Shown in pieces: positions 24,659-32,635 of a stretch of DNA of 42,707 nt. Within the stretch, counting starts at the first letter, position 1. Each line of letters starts with the position of its first letter. The stretch comes from 70-18 sp041691815. GTDB lineage: Bacteria; Pseudomonadota; Alphaproteobacteria; Acetobacterales; Acetobacteraceae. The stretch is taken from NCBI GenBank assembly GCA_041691815.1, contig JBEPTZ010000026.1:1-42707 (forward strand), given 5' to 3'. The position numbers and the translations under genes are program-made. The notes below the pieces were generated by a model. That model was given only the letters and a program-made list of their open reading frames with translations. It was not told where the DNA came from and did not search any database.

Positions 24659-25309
24659 TTTAAGGCGCTGTTGCAGGGCGGCGACCACATCCTCGAACAT
24701 CCCGGTGGTCAAGCGGCCGGTGTTGGTGTTGTAGCGGGAGACATGGTACGAGTTGGCCAGGATCAGCCCGTCCGGCAACTCGTGCATCGCGCCGTGGCGG
24801 AACCTGATCCTGGACGGCGGAATGCCGCACGCCTTCAGCACCGCGGCATGCGCAAGCACCCCCAGCGCCAGCACCGCCCGCAGCCCCGCCAGCCCCTGCA
24901 ACTCGCCGGCCAGGAACTGGTTGCAGGTCCTCACCTCGGCCGGCTGCGGCAGATTGGCTGGCGGCACACAGCGCACCGCATTGGTAATCCGCGTGCCGCG
25001 CAGCACCAGCCCGTCATCCGGCGCCGCCAGATACACCCCCTCGGCCAGCCCGAACCGCAGCAGCGTCTGATACAGCAGCACCCCGGCATGGTCGCCGGTG
25101 AACGGCCGCCCGGTGCGGTTCGCCCCCTTCACCCCGGGCGCCATGCCGACCACCAGCAGCCCGGCATCGAGCGGCCCGAAACTCGGCACCGGCGCGTTGA
25201 ACCAGTCGGGATGCGCGGCCTGGTTGGCGGCGCGATAGGCGACCAGCCGCGGGCAAAGCTGGCAATCGGCAGCCGGCGCCGGCGGCGCGGCGATTGTGCT
25301 GGTTCTCAT
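24653..25309 (-). CDS. Uracil-DNA glycosylase, family 5 (UdgB-like, 4Fe-4S)
   Basis: A 218-residue DNA repair glycosylase. Four cysteines suited to an iron-sulfur cluster are at about 16, 19, 114 and 129 (CQLCP, AVRC, RTC). The active-site motif MAPGVKGANRTGRPFTGD is the family 5 form of motif A; it lacks the Asp/Asn at the position used by other families, as is known for UDGb. The second motif is NSYHVSRYNTNTGRLT, where relatives usually read HPSxxNTxTGRLT. It removes uracil, and in this family also other deaminated bases, from DNA. The ATG at 25309 is chosen over an upstream TTG. Its stop codon lies inside half repeat B, shared with the convergent gene. Confidence 0.87.
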   Translation of the reverse strand: MRTSTIAAPPAPAADCQLCPRLVAYRAANQAAHPDWFNAPVPSFGPLDAGLLVVGMAPGVKGANRTGRPFTGDHAGVLLYQTLLRFGLAEGVYLAAPDDGLVLRGTRITNAVRCVPPANLPQPAEVRTCNQFLAGELQGLAGLRAVLALGVLAHAAVLKACGIPPSRIRFRHGAMHELPDGLILANSYHVSRYNTNTGRLTTGMFEDVVAALQQRLKG

Positions 25310-25357
25310 GCCGCGAGACTGGGGCAAGGCGGTGCAGAAATGCTTAAGCCACCCGGA

Positions 25358-25963
25358 TCAGGCGTGATCCGCCGGGTCGACGAACGGATCGGCCGGGGTC
25401 TGCCGCAGCACCGGCCGCGTGGTGCGCGGCTCCATCTGCCGGCGGGTGAATTCCGGCGCGATATCCGCAAGTTCCATGAACTGATCGGCCTGCCGGCGCA
25501 ACTCATCAGCCACCATCGGCGGCGAGGTGCGAATCGAGGAGACCACCGAGACGCGCACCCCGCGCCGCTGCACCGCCTCGACCAGCCGGCGGAAATCCGA
25601 GTCGCCGCTGAACAGCACCGCGTGGTCGATCTTGTCGGCCAGTTCCAGCATGTCGATCGCCAGCTCGATATCCATGTTGCCCTTCACCCGCCGCCTTCCG
25701 GTGGCGTCGGTGAATTCCTTGGCTGGCTTGGTGACCAGCGTGTAGCCATTATAGGCCAGCCAGTCGGTCAGCGGCTTCAGCGGCGAATACTCCTCGGTCT
25801 CCAGCACCGCCGAGTAATAGTAGGCGCGAATGACATGCGCCTTCTTGCGGAAAAACTCGAGCAGATTGCGATAATCCACATCGAACCCGAGATTGCGCGA
25901 CGCGGAGTACAGATTGGCCCCATCAATGAACAGGGCCACCCGCTCGTTCGGTAGAAAATGCAT
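25358..25963 (-). CDS. NYN domain (LabA/DUF88-like) protein
   Basis: A 201-residue PIN-like NYN-domain protein of the LabA/DUF88 kind. The acidic residues expected in the putative nuclease centre are Asp 14 (ALFIDGANLY), Asp 98 and Asp 104 (KGNMDIELAIDML) and Asp 121/123 (FSGDSDFRRLVE). The C-terminal 35 residues (about 165-201) are Pro/Thr-rich and probably flexible. The ATG at 25963 has AAAGG upstream and lies just before the conserved start; the frame extends further but without a better site. NYN proteins are thought to be RNases; LabA itself affects circadian output in cyanobacteria. The cellular role here is not known. Confidence 0.85.
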   Translation of the reverse strand: MHFLPNERVALFIDGANLYSASRNLGFDVDYRNLLEFFRKKAHVIRAYYYSAVLETEEYSPLKPLTDWLAYNGYTLVTKPAKEFTDATGRRRVKGNMDIELAIDMLELADKIDHAVLFSGDSDFRRLVEAVQRRGVRVSVVSSIRTSPPMVADELRRQADQFMELADIAPEFTRRQMEPRTTRPVLRQTPADPFVDPADHA

Positions 25964-26126
25964 GGCCGGCGACCTTTCGGGCTCTGATACGCTGTCGGAT
26001 CGGGTAAACACGCGGCCCCGGACCCTGGGTTTGAACGGGTTGATGACTTGCGGCGGTTTGGCGCGGCAGTCAAGCATATGTCGCAAATCTGTCACTTATT
26101 CGCGATGCACCGCAACGGAGAGGCCG

Positions 26127-26633
26127 ATGGCCCCAATTCTGATCGCACTCGGCGCCAATCTGCCCGGCCCGCACGGCGAATCGCCGCTGGCAACCTGCCG
26201 CGCCGCGGTGGAAGCGCTGCGCAGCCTGCCCGGCCTGCGGCTGCAAGCGGTCTCCCGCTGGTGGCGCACCGCGCCGATCCCTCCCTCCGGCCAGCCGGAC
26301 TACATCAACGGCGTGGCACTGCTGGCCGGCGAGGCCGAGCCCGCCGCCCTGCTCGCCCGGCTGCAGGCGATCGAAACCGCCGCCGGGCGGCCGCCGGCCG
26401 GCACTAGGCGGGTGGTGAACGCGGCCCGCTGCCTCGACCTCGACATCATCGCCATCGGCACCCTGCAACGCGCATCGCCGGACCCGATCCTGCCGCATCC
26501 GCGCGCCCACCTGCGCGCCTTCGTGCTGGCGCCGCTGGCCGAGGTGGCGCCGGGCTGGGTGCATCCGGTGCTGGGGCGAACGGCCGAAAGCCTGCTTCAC
26601 GGGTTGCCAGCACAGGAAGCAGCGCTTTTTTGA
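26127..26633 (+). CDS. folK: 2-amino-4-hydroxy-6-hydroxymethyldihydropteridine pyrophosphokinase (HPPK)
   Basis: A 168-residue HPPK, which transfers pyrophosphate from ATP to the pterin in folate synthesis. Seen: ILIALGANL at the N-terminus, TAPIPPSGQPDYINGVALL (the pterin/ATP loop region), the catalytic RCLDLDIIAIG with the two Asp that bind Mg, and LPHPRAHLRAFVLAPLAEVAP. The start ATG has GGAGAGG nine bases upstream and gives normal length; the longer frame upstream is chance. Its last residues (ALF) and TGA stop fall in the left hairpin of repeat C. folK next to rpoZ and rsh is a common arrangement in alphaproteobacteria. Confidence 0.93.
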   Translation: MAPILIALGANLPGPHGESPLATCRAAVEALRSLPGLRLQAVSRWWRTAPIPPSGQPDYINGVALLAGEAEPAALLARLQAIETAAGRPPAGTRRVVNAARCLDLDIIAIGTLQRASPDPILPHPRAHLRAFVLAPLAEVAPGWVHPVLGRTAESLLHGLPAQEAALF

Positions 26634-26746
26634 AAAAAAGCGCGCAAAAAACTTTATCCGCCCTGCAAGCCCGGGGGGTGGAAGCCGATGCGTCTCCACC
26701 GCCAGCGGCGGAGAGGCGGACAAAAAGGCTTTTTTGTTTACAAAAA
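26622..26746. repeat. Palindromic intergenic repeat, full copy C
   Basis: Left hairpin: GCGC, six T, G, seven A, GCGC (26622-26643), with a third type of closing stem compared with copies A and B. Then CTTTATCCGCCCTGC, a core hairpin GGTGGA/TCTCCACC, and a degenerate right hairpin TTTTTGT/ACAAAAA (26731-26746). The folK stop TGA at 26631-26633 lies inside the left hairpin. The unit ends about 35 bases before the rpoZ promoter. Confidence 0.75.
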
Positions 26747-26778
26747 CAACATGCTCGCGGTTTGCTGCACTGCACCCC

Positions 26779-26807
26779 TTGCAGCGCCCGGCGACACGCT
26801 CTACATA
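26779..26807 (+). promoter_or_regulatory. Candidate sigma-70 promoter for rpoZ-rsh
   Basis: TTGCAG (26779-26784), exactly 17 bases, then TACATA (26802-26807), about 42 bases before the rpoZ ATG. Both boxes are reasonable matches to TTGACA/TATAAT, and the site lies directly after repeat C, where a new transcription unit would begin. Confidence 0.55.
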
Positions 26808-26848
26808 GACCCTTCGCCTGATTTTGTCCCTGCCCGGAGGTTGAGCGC

Positions 26849-27253
26849 ATGGCGCGCGTCACCGTTGAAGACTGCGTGGAAAAAGTCCCGAACCGGTTCC
26901 GGCTGGTGTTGCTGGCCGCCCAGCGCGCCCGCAACCTGAGCCGCGGCGAGGAATTGACCTTGGATCGCGACGACGACAAGAACCCCGTCGTGGCGCTGCG
27001 CGAGATCGCCGAGGAAACCATTCCGCTCGAGCGGCTGGAACAGGACCTGATCAAGTCGCTGTCCCGCGCCCCGGAGCCGGAGCCGGCCGACGAAGAGGTG
27101 CTCGACCTCATCCCGACCGACCAGAACATCTTCGGCCTGCAGGACGTGTCGGCCGAGGAAGAGAGCATGACGCTCCCGGCCGAGACCGACGAGGCGGCGC
27201 CCGACGACCTGGAATCCGCCATCGAGGCGGAACTCGGCGGCCGCCGGCGCTGA
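26849..27253 (+). CDS. rpoZ: DNA-directed RNA polymerase subunit omega
   Basis: The N-terminal 60 residues are a clear omega subunit: MARVTVEDCVEKVPNRFRLVLLAAQRAR followed by LSRGEELTLDRDDDKNPVVALREIAEETI. Omega helps assemble RNA polymerase by holding the beta' subunit and takes part in ppGpp sensing. The protein is 134 residues, longer than the usual 80-100, with an acidic C-terminal tail rich in Glu, Asp, Ala and Pro. It has an excellent GGAGG ribosome site, lies 57 bp before the rsh gene, and is probably cotranscribed with it, linking the polymerase site of ppGpp action to its synthesis. Confidence 0.95.
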   Translation: MARVTVEDCVEKVPNRFRLVLLAAQRARNLSRGEELTLDRDDDKNPVVALREIAEETIPLERLEQDLIKSLSRAPEPEPADEEVLDLIPTDQNIFGLQDVSAEEESMTLPAETDEAAPDDLESAIEAELGGRRR

Positions 27254-27309
27254 TCATCATGCCCCGCACGGATCGTATCGCTGATCCGCGCAACGCCGGC
27301 TGAGCCCGC

Positions 27310-29562
27310 ATGAGCGACGGCGCGCCGACTCCCAGGACCGCGCCGGAGTTGCGCATGCCTGAGGGGCGCCCGCCCGAGCAGCCCAGCGAAGCTGCCGAGC
27401 GGCCGGTGGTCGCCATCGAGCCGTTGCTCAACGAGATCCGCGACTACGATCCGGATGCCGATCTGGCCAAGGTCGCCGAGGCCTTCGCGGTCGCCGAGGC
27501 CGCCCATGCCGGCCAGTTGCGCGACAACGGCGACCCCTACATCACCCATCCGGTCGCCGTGGCCGAGATTCTCGCCGGCTACCGGCTGGATACCGGCTCG
27601 ATCATCACCGCCCTGCTGCATGACGTGATCGAGGATACCGGCGTCTCCCGCGAGACGCTGGCCGCCCGGTTCGGCGCCGATGTCGCAGCCCTGGTCGACG
27701 GCGTCACCAAGCTGACCCGGCTGGAACTGCAGTCCGACCGCACCAAGCAGGCGGAGAATTTCCGCAAGCTGGTGCTGGCGCTGTCCAAGGACATCCGCGT
27801 CCTGCTGGTCAAGCTGGCCGACCGGCTGCACAACATGCGCACCCTGCATTTCGTCGAGCGCCAGGACCGCCGGCTGCGCATCGCCCGCGAAACCATGGAC
27901 ATCTACGCGCCGCTGGCCGAACGCATCGGCATGGACGCGGTGAAGACCGAGTTGCAGACCCTGTCGTTCCAGCAGATCGAGCCGGAGGCCTACGACACCA
28001 TCCAGGCCCGGCTGAACTACCTGCGCGGCCAGGGGGCGGACGTGATCGAGGAGGTGCGCGCCGAACTGGCGCATGTCTGCACCGAATACGGCGTCGCGGT
28101 CACCGAGGTCACCGGGCGCGAGAAATCGCCGTATTCGATCTGGGAGAAGATGCAGCACCGCAACGTGCAGTTCGAGCAGCTTTCCGACATCATGGCCTTC
28201 CGCATCGTGGTGCCGACCCGCGAGGCCTGCTACGCGGCGTTGGGCGCCGTGCATGCCGCCTATCCGGTGATCGCCGGCCGCTTCAAGGACTATATCTCGA
28301 CCCCCAAGGCCAACGGCTACCAGTCGCTGCACACCGGCGTCACCCTGCGCGAGCCGCGCAACCAGAAGATCGAGGTGCAGATCCGCACCCCCGAGATGCA
28401 CGCCATCGCCGAGAACGGCGTGGCGGCGCACTGGCTGTACAAGCAGCAGGACGGCGAGCCGCGGCATTTCCGCTGGGTGCAGGACCTGCTGGAAATCCTG
28501 GAGAACTCGACGCCGGACGAGTTCCTCGAGAACACCAAGCTCGCCCTCTACCAGGACCAGGTGTTCTGCTTCACGCCGAAGGGCCAGTTGATCCAGTTGC
28601 CGCGCGGCGCCACGCCGGTGGATTTCGCCTACGCCGTGCACAGCCAGGTCGGCGACACCACGGTTGGCGCCAAGGTCAACGGCCGGCTGATGCCGCTGCG
28701 CCACGAGTTGCAGAACGGCGACCAGGTCGAGATCATGACGGCGCGCGGCAACACGCCGAGCCCGCAATGGGAACGCTTCGTCGTCACCGGCAAGGCGCGC
28801 GCCCGCATCCGCCGCTTCGTGCAGGCCCAGCAGCGCCAGCACTACCGCGACACCGGCCGCACCGCACTGGCCAAGGCGTTCCGCGCCGAGGGGCTGGACG
28901 GCTCGGAGAAGGTGCTGGACGGCGCGCTGAAACCGCTGAAGCAGCCGAGCCTGGACGATCTCTACGTCGCCGTCGGCAACGGCAATATCGGCCCGCGCGA
29001 CGTGCTGACCGCCCTCTACCCGGAGTTGCGCCCAACCCCGCGGGCGCTGCCGATGCTCTCCGGCCGCACCGCCCGCCCGGCCGGCGGCGGCAGCTTCGGC
29101 ATGCCGATCAGCGGCCTGGTGCCTGGCATGGCGATCAACTATGCCGGCTGCTGCCACCCGCTGCCCGGCGACCGGATCGTCGGCATCGTCACCACCGGCA
29201 AGGGCGTCACCATCCACACCAAGGGCTGCGCCACGCTGGAAAGCTTCGCCGCCACGCCGGAGCGCTTCATCGATGTCGACTGGGAGCCCTCGGCGTTCGA
29301 GACCGTCAAGCCCAAGGGCGAGGGCCATACCGGCCGCGTCAGCGTCACCGTCGACAACGATCCGGCCGCCCTTTCCAGCGTCACCACCACCATTTCTAAG
29401 CAGGGCGGCGAGGTGGTCAACCTGCGCATCGTCAACCGCCAGAGCGAGTTCTGCGAGATGCTGATCGATGTCGAGGTGCGCGACCTGCGGCAACTGGTCA
29501 CCGTCATCGCCGGCCTGCGCGCCGCCCGCTACGTGCATCAGGCGGAGCGCGCCAAGGCATGA
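27310..29562 (+). CDS. rsh: Bifunctional (p)ppGpp synthetase/hydrolase, RelA/SpoT family
   Basis: A 750-residue long RSH protein with all domains. Hydrolase (HD) domain about 45-200: ITHP, LLHDVIEDT with His 104/Asp 105, KLADRLHNMRTL. Synthetase domain about 240-400: REKSPYSIWEKM, LSDIMAFRIVV, RFKDYISTPKANGYQSLHT. RFKD is the RxKD motif of bifunctional enzymes, not the acidic form of dedicated RelA. TGS domain about 430-490 (VFCFTPKGQLIQLP), the conserved-Cys region with AGCCHPLPGD, and a C-terminal ACT domain (VSVTVDNDPAALSSV). Both active sites look intact, so it should make and degrade (p)ppGpp. As the only RSH in view it probably governs the stringent response. Confidence 0.96.
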   Translation: MSDGAPTPRTAPELRMPEGRPPEQPSEAAERPVVAIEPLLNEIRDYDPDADLAKVAEAFAVAEAAHAGQLRDNGDPYITHPVAVAEILAGYRLDTGSIITALLHDVIEDTGVSRETLAARFGADVAALVDGVTKLTRLELQSDRTKQAENFRKLVLALSKDIRVLLVKLADRLHNMRTLHFVERQDRRLRIARETMDIYAPLAERIGMDAVKTELQTLSFQQIEPEAYDTIQARLNYLRGQGADVIEEVRAELAHVCTEYGVAVTEVTGREKSPYSIWEKMQHRNVQFEQLSDIMAFRIVVPTREACYAALGAVHAAYPVIAGRFKDYISTPKANGYQSLHTGVTLREPRNQKIEVQIRTPEMHAIAENGVAAHWLYKQQDGEPRHFRWVQDLLEILENSTPDEFLENTKLALYQDQVFCFTPKGQLIQLPRGATPVDFAYAVHSQVGDTTVGAKVNGRLMPLRHELQNGDQVEIMTARGNTPSPQWERFVVTGKARARIRRFVQAQQRQHYRDTGRTALAKAFRAEGLDGSEKVLDGALKPLKQPSLDDLYVAVGNGNIGPRDVLTALYPELRPTPRALPMLSGRTARPAGGGSFGMPISGLVPGMAINYAGCCHPLPGDRIVGIVTTGKGVTIHTKGCATLESFAATPERFIDVDWEPSAFETVKPKGEGHTGRVSVTVDNDPAALSSVTTTISKQGGEVVNLRIVNRQSEFCEMLIDVEVRDLRQLVTVIAGLRAARYVHQAERAKA

Positions 29563-29572
29563 TCCCCCGCTC

Positions 29573-29983
29573 ATGATCATCGGTCTGGGCAGCGACATCT
29601 GCGACATCCGCCGGGTGGAGCGCACGCTGGAGCGGTTCGGCGAACGCTTCACCGCGCGCGTGTTCACCGAAATCGAGCAGCGCAAGGCCGAGCGCCGCAA
29701 TGGCCGCAACCGCGCCGGCACCTACGCCAAGCGCTTCGCCGCCAAGGAGGCATGCGCCAAGGCGCTCGGCACCGGCTTCGCCCGCGGCGTGTTCATGTCC
29801 GAGCTCGGCGTGGTCAACCTGCCCGGCGGCCAGCCGACGCTGCGCCTGGCCGGCGGCGCCGCCATCCGCCTTGCCGCGCTGACGCCACCGGGCATGCGCG
29901 CCCGCATCGACCTGTCGATGACCGACGAATACCCCTACGCCTATGCCCAGGTGATCATTTCGGCCGAGCCTGACCCAGCATGA
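29573..29983 (+). CDS. acpS: Holo-[acyl-carrier-protein] synthase
   Basis: A 136-residue phosphopantetheinyl transferase that attaches the 4'-phosphopantetheine arm of CoA to apo-ACP. The two signature motifs are intact: MIIGLGSDICDIRRVE (Asp 8 binds Mg) and YAKRFAAKEACAKALGTG (the Glu is the second ligand). The ATG at 29573 begins exactly at the conserved N-terminus, 10 bases after the rsh stop. In many alphaproteobacteria pdxJ lies just before acpS; it is not here. Confidence 0.95.
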   Translation: MIIGLGSDICDIRRVERTLERFGERFTARVFTEIEQRKAERRNGRNRAGTYAKRFAAKEACAKALGTGFARGVFMSELGVVNLPGGQPTLRLAGGAAIRLAALTPPGMRARIDLSMTDEYPYAYAQVIISAEPDPA

Positions 29984-30012
29984 CGGCCACCGCCGCCCGG
30001 CCCCGGCGTTGC

Positions 30013-30041
30013 TTGACAGCAGGCGGGTCCGTGGGCTTCAT
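30013..30041 (+). promoter_or_regulatory. Weak candidate promoter before lepB
   Basis: A perfect TTGACA (30013-30018) lies in the 107-base gap between acpS and lepB, but the sequence 17 bases later (CTTCAT, 30036-30041) is a poor -10. It could provide extra transcription of lepB-rnc-era; read-through from upstream is equally possible. Confidence 0.3.
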
Positions 30042-30090
30042 CCGGACCACATTCCGCTCGAAACCGTTATCATGATGGCGCACCCCTCGC

Positions 30091-30828
30091 ATGGCTAAAC
30101 GTTCTTCCGGCCTGGTCGAGAATATCAAGACGATCTTCTATGCCGGCCTCATCGCCGTCGGCATCCGCACCGTGGCGTTCGAGCCGTTCAACATCCCGTC
30201 CGGCTCGATGATCCCCACGCTGCTGGTCGGCGACTATCTGTTCGTCTCCAAATACAGCTACGGCTATTCCCGCTTCTCGCTGCCGATGTCGCCGCCGTTG
30301 TTCACCGGCCGCATCTTCGGCCGCCTGCCCAAGCGCGGCGACGTCGCGGTGTTCAAGCTGCCGCGCGACGATGCCACCGACTACATCAAGCGCATCGTCG
30401 GCCTGCCCGGCGACACCGTGCAGATGAAGGCCGGCCTGCTCTACATCAACGACAAGCTGGTCCCGCGCACCTCCGAGGGCTTCTACGTCACCGACGACAC
30501 CGGCGTGCGCACCCAGGTCAGGCTGTACCAGGAAGACCTGCCCGGCGGCAAAAAGCATGATATCATCAAGGAATACGACCAGGGCGGCCTCAACGACACG
30601 CAGAAATTCGTCATCCCCGCCGGCCATGTGTTCGCCATGGGCGACAACCGCGACAACAGCTCTGACAGCCGCGACCCGAACGGCGGCGTCGGCTTCATCC
30701 CGGTGGAAAACCTGATCGGCCGCGCCGAATTCATCTTCTTCTCGGTCAACGCCACCGCCCCCTGGTACGAAATCTGGGAATGGCCGTTCGAAATCCGCTG
30801 GGGCCGGCTGTTCTCCGGCATCACCTGA
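30091..30828 (+). CDS. lepB: Signal peptidase I
   Basis: A 245-residue leader peptidase with one N-terminal membrane helix (TIFYAGLIAVGIRTVAF). The catalytic Ser is Ser 39 in FNIPSGSMIPTL, and the general base is Lys 100 in RDDATDYIKRIVGLPGD. The conserved box GDNRDNSSDSR is present near the C-terminus. It removes signal peptides from exported proteins at the periplasmic face. The single helix, rather than two as in E. coli, is normal for alphaproteobacteria. It stands just before rnc and era, the conserved order. Confidence 0.96.
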   Translation: MAKRSSGLVENIKTIFYAGLIAVGIRTVAFEPFNIPSGSMIPTLLVGDYLFVSKYSYGYSRFSLPMSPPLFTGRIFGRLPKRGDVAVFKLPRDDATDYIKRIVGLPGDTVQMKAGLLYINDKLVPRTSEGFYVTDDTGVRTQVRLYQEDLPGGKKHDIIKEYDQGGLNDTQKFVIPAGHVFAMGDNRDNSSDSRDPNGGVGFIPVENLIGRAEFIFFSVNATAPWYEIWEWPFEIRWGRLFSGIT

Positions 30829-30843
30829 CGTGGCCGCCACCGC

Positions 30844-31587
30844 ATGAAACCGGCCACCTCCCCCGTCCGCGACGACACCGATCAGGCCGCCGCCGACCTG
30901 CTCGGCCACCGCTTCACCCGCCCCGATCTGCTGCACGAGGCGCTGATGCACCGCTCGGCGCTGCAGGCCACCCAGCACCGCCGCCCGCGCCACACCCGCT
31001 CCACCGGCGCCGGCTCCAACGAGCGGCTGGAATTCGTCGGCGACCGGGTGCTCGGCCTGATCGTCGCCGAATGGCTGGCCGAACGCTTCCCCGACGAGCA
31101 GGAGGGCCAACTCGGCCCGCGCCTGGCGCAACTGGTCTCCCAGCCGGTGCTGGCCGAAATCGCCGAGCGGGTCGGCCTGCCCGCCCTGCTCTGGGTCGGC
31201 AACAGCGAGGCCAAAGCCGGCGTCCGCCGCCGCGCCACCGTGCTGTCGGACGCCATGGAGGCGGTGATCGGCGCCCTCTATCTCGACGCCGGCCTCGCCC
31301 CCGCCCGCAGCTTCGTCCGCCGCGTCTGGCAGGATGCCATGACCAACCAGTCAGCCCCCCCGAAAGACGCCAAGAGCGGCCTGCAGGAATACCTGCTGGC
31401 CCGCGGCGCCGCCCTGCCGGACTACCGCATCGTCTCCCGCGAAGGCCCGCCGCACAACCCGGTTTTCGTCATCGCCGCGCACGGCCTCGGGCAATCCGGC
31501 ACCGGCACCGCCGGCAGCAAGCAGATGGCCGAGCGCCTCGCCGCCGCCGCCCTGCTCGCCCAACTCCAGCAGGACCCACCCGCATGA
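30844..31587 (+). CDS. rnc: Ribonuclease III
   Basis: A 247-residue double-strand-specific RNase. The catalytic signature NERLEFVGDRVL gives Glu 63 and Asp 67, and SDAMEAVIGALYLDAG gives Asp 136 and Glu 139, the four metal-binding residues. A C-terminal dsRNA-binding domain follows (DAKSGLQEYLLARG, then GTAGSKQMAERLAA). A basic insertion before the signature (residues 45-56, RRPRHTRSTGAG) is longer than in E. coli. It processes rRNA precursors and some mRNAs. Start is 15 bases after lepB; the stop overlaps the era ATG by 4 bp. Confidence 0.96.
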   Translation: MKPATSPVRDDTDQAAADLLGHRFTRPDLLHEALMHRSALQATQHRRPRHTRSTGAGSNERLEFVGDRVLGLIVAEWLAERFPDEQEGQLGPRLAQLVSQPVLAEIAERVGLPALLWVGNSEAKAGVRRRATVLSDAMEAVIGALYLDAGLAPARSFVRRVWQDAMTNQSAPPKDAKSGLQEYLLARGAALPDYRIVSREGPPHNPVFVIAAHGLGQSGTGTAGSKQMAERLAAAALLAQLQQDPPA

Positions 31588-32477
31588 CCCGCTGCGGCTT
31601 CGTCGCCATCGTCGGCGCCCCCAACGCCGGCAAGTCCACGCTGCTGAACCGGCTCACCGGCGCCAAGCTGTCCATCGTCTCGCCCAAGGCGCAGACCACC
31701 CGCTTCCGCGTGCTCGGCATCCTGATGCGCGGCGACAGCCAGATCCTGCTGGTCGACACCCCCGGCATCTTCAAGCCAAAACGCCGACTCGACCGCGCGA
31801 TGGTCCGCGCCGCCTGGACCGGCGCCGAGGACGCCGACCTGGTGCTGCTGCTGGTCGACGCCAAAACCGGCCTCACCCAAGCCGTCCGCGACATCGCCGA
31901 GAGCCTCGCCACCCGCGGCGGAAAGACTTGGCTGGTGCTCAACAAATCCGACCTCGTCCCCCCTGCCCGCCTGCTGCCGCTCACCGCCGACCTCAACCAG
32001 ATCACCGCCTTCGAGCACACCTACATGGTCAGCGCCGCCCACGGCGACGGCCTGGACGTATTGCTCGACGCGCTGGCCGAAGCCGTCGCCGAAGGCCCGC
32101 ATCTCTACCCCGAGGACGACCTCACCGACCTGCCCGACCGCCTGCTCGCTGCCGAGATCGTCCGCGAACAGATCTTCATGCAGACCCACGAGGAAGTCCC
32201 CTACGCCGCCACCGTAGAAACCGAAACCTTCCAGGAACGCCGCGACGGCTCAGTGCGCATCGAGGCCACCATCTACGTCGCCCGCGCCAGCCACAAAGCC
32301 ATCCTGATCGGCGCCGGCGGCGCCCGCATCAAGGAAATCGGCGCCCGCGCCCGCGCCCAACTCGGCGACCTGCTGGAACGCCGCGTCCACCTGTTCCTCA
32401 ACGTCAAGGAACGCGCCGGCTGGGACGAAGAAGGCGCGCGGCTGCGGGCGATCGGGCTGGATACAAGTGAAGAGTAG
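31584..32477 (+). CDS. era: GTPase Era
   Basis: A 297-residue ribosome-assembly GTPase. G1 is GAPNAGKS (11-18), G3 is DTPG, G4 is NKSD, and the switch region contains SPKAQTTRFRVLGI. The C-terminal KH domain, which binds the 3' end of 16S rRNA, is complete (VRIEATIYVARASHKAILIG, then GARIKEIGARARAQL). The ATG overlaps the rnc stop (ATGA). Era is the last gene of the housekeeping run: copy D of the palindromic repeat begins 8 bases after its stop. Confidence 0.97.
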   Translation: MTRCGFVAIVGAPNAGKSTLLNRLTGAKLSIVSPKAQTTRFRVLGILMRGDSQILLVDTPGIFKPKRRLDRAMVRAAWTGAEDADLVLLLVDAKTGLTQAVRDIAESLATRGGKTWLVLNKSDLVPPARLLPLTADLNQITAFEHTYMVSAAHGDGLDVLLDALAEAVAEGPHLYPEDDLTDLPDRLLAAEIVREQIFMQTHEEVPYAATVETETFQERRDGSVRIEATIYVARASHKAILIGAGGARIKEIGARARAQLGDLLERRVHLFLNVKERAGWDEEGARLRAIGLDTSEE

Positions 32478-32484
32478 GCAAGCA

Positions 32485-32608
32485 GTTCTTTTTTGAAAAA
32501 AGAACCAAAAAACTTTTTTCATCCGCCTTGCGACATTAGAATCGTGGAGATTGCGTACACTCCATTGGATAGAAAGTTTTTTTGTTTCTTTTTGTTCACA
32601 AAAAGAAA
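32485..32608. repeat. Palindromic intergenic repeat, full copy D
   Basis: The left hairpin is GTTC, six T, G, six A, GAAC (32485-32505). Then come AAAAAACTTTTTTCATCCGC and the core CCTTGCGACATT, GTGGAGA and CGTACACTCCA, almost as in copy A. The right hairpin is TTTCTTTTTGT, TC, ACAAAAAGAAA (32585-32608). Relative to copy A the C-G pair of the stem is a T-A pair on both sides, another paired change. It lies between era and the Nudix gene, which has its ATG 28 bases after the hairpin. Confidence 0.85.
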
Positions 32609-32635
32609 ACCTTCCTTCCCCTGAAGAGCACCCCC

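Noticed and set aside
26446..29721. A 1091-codon minus-strand frame opposite rpoZ and rsh
   Set aside because: It is the mirror of strongly conserved genes and contains no domain; GC-rich third positions remove stops on the opposite strand.
32582..32635. N-terminal extension of the Nudix protein starting in the repeat
   Set aside because: The extra residues would be translated from the repeat hairpin, and the ATG at 32636 fits the family start.
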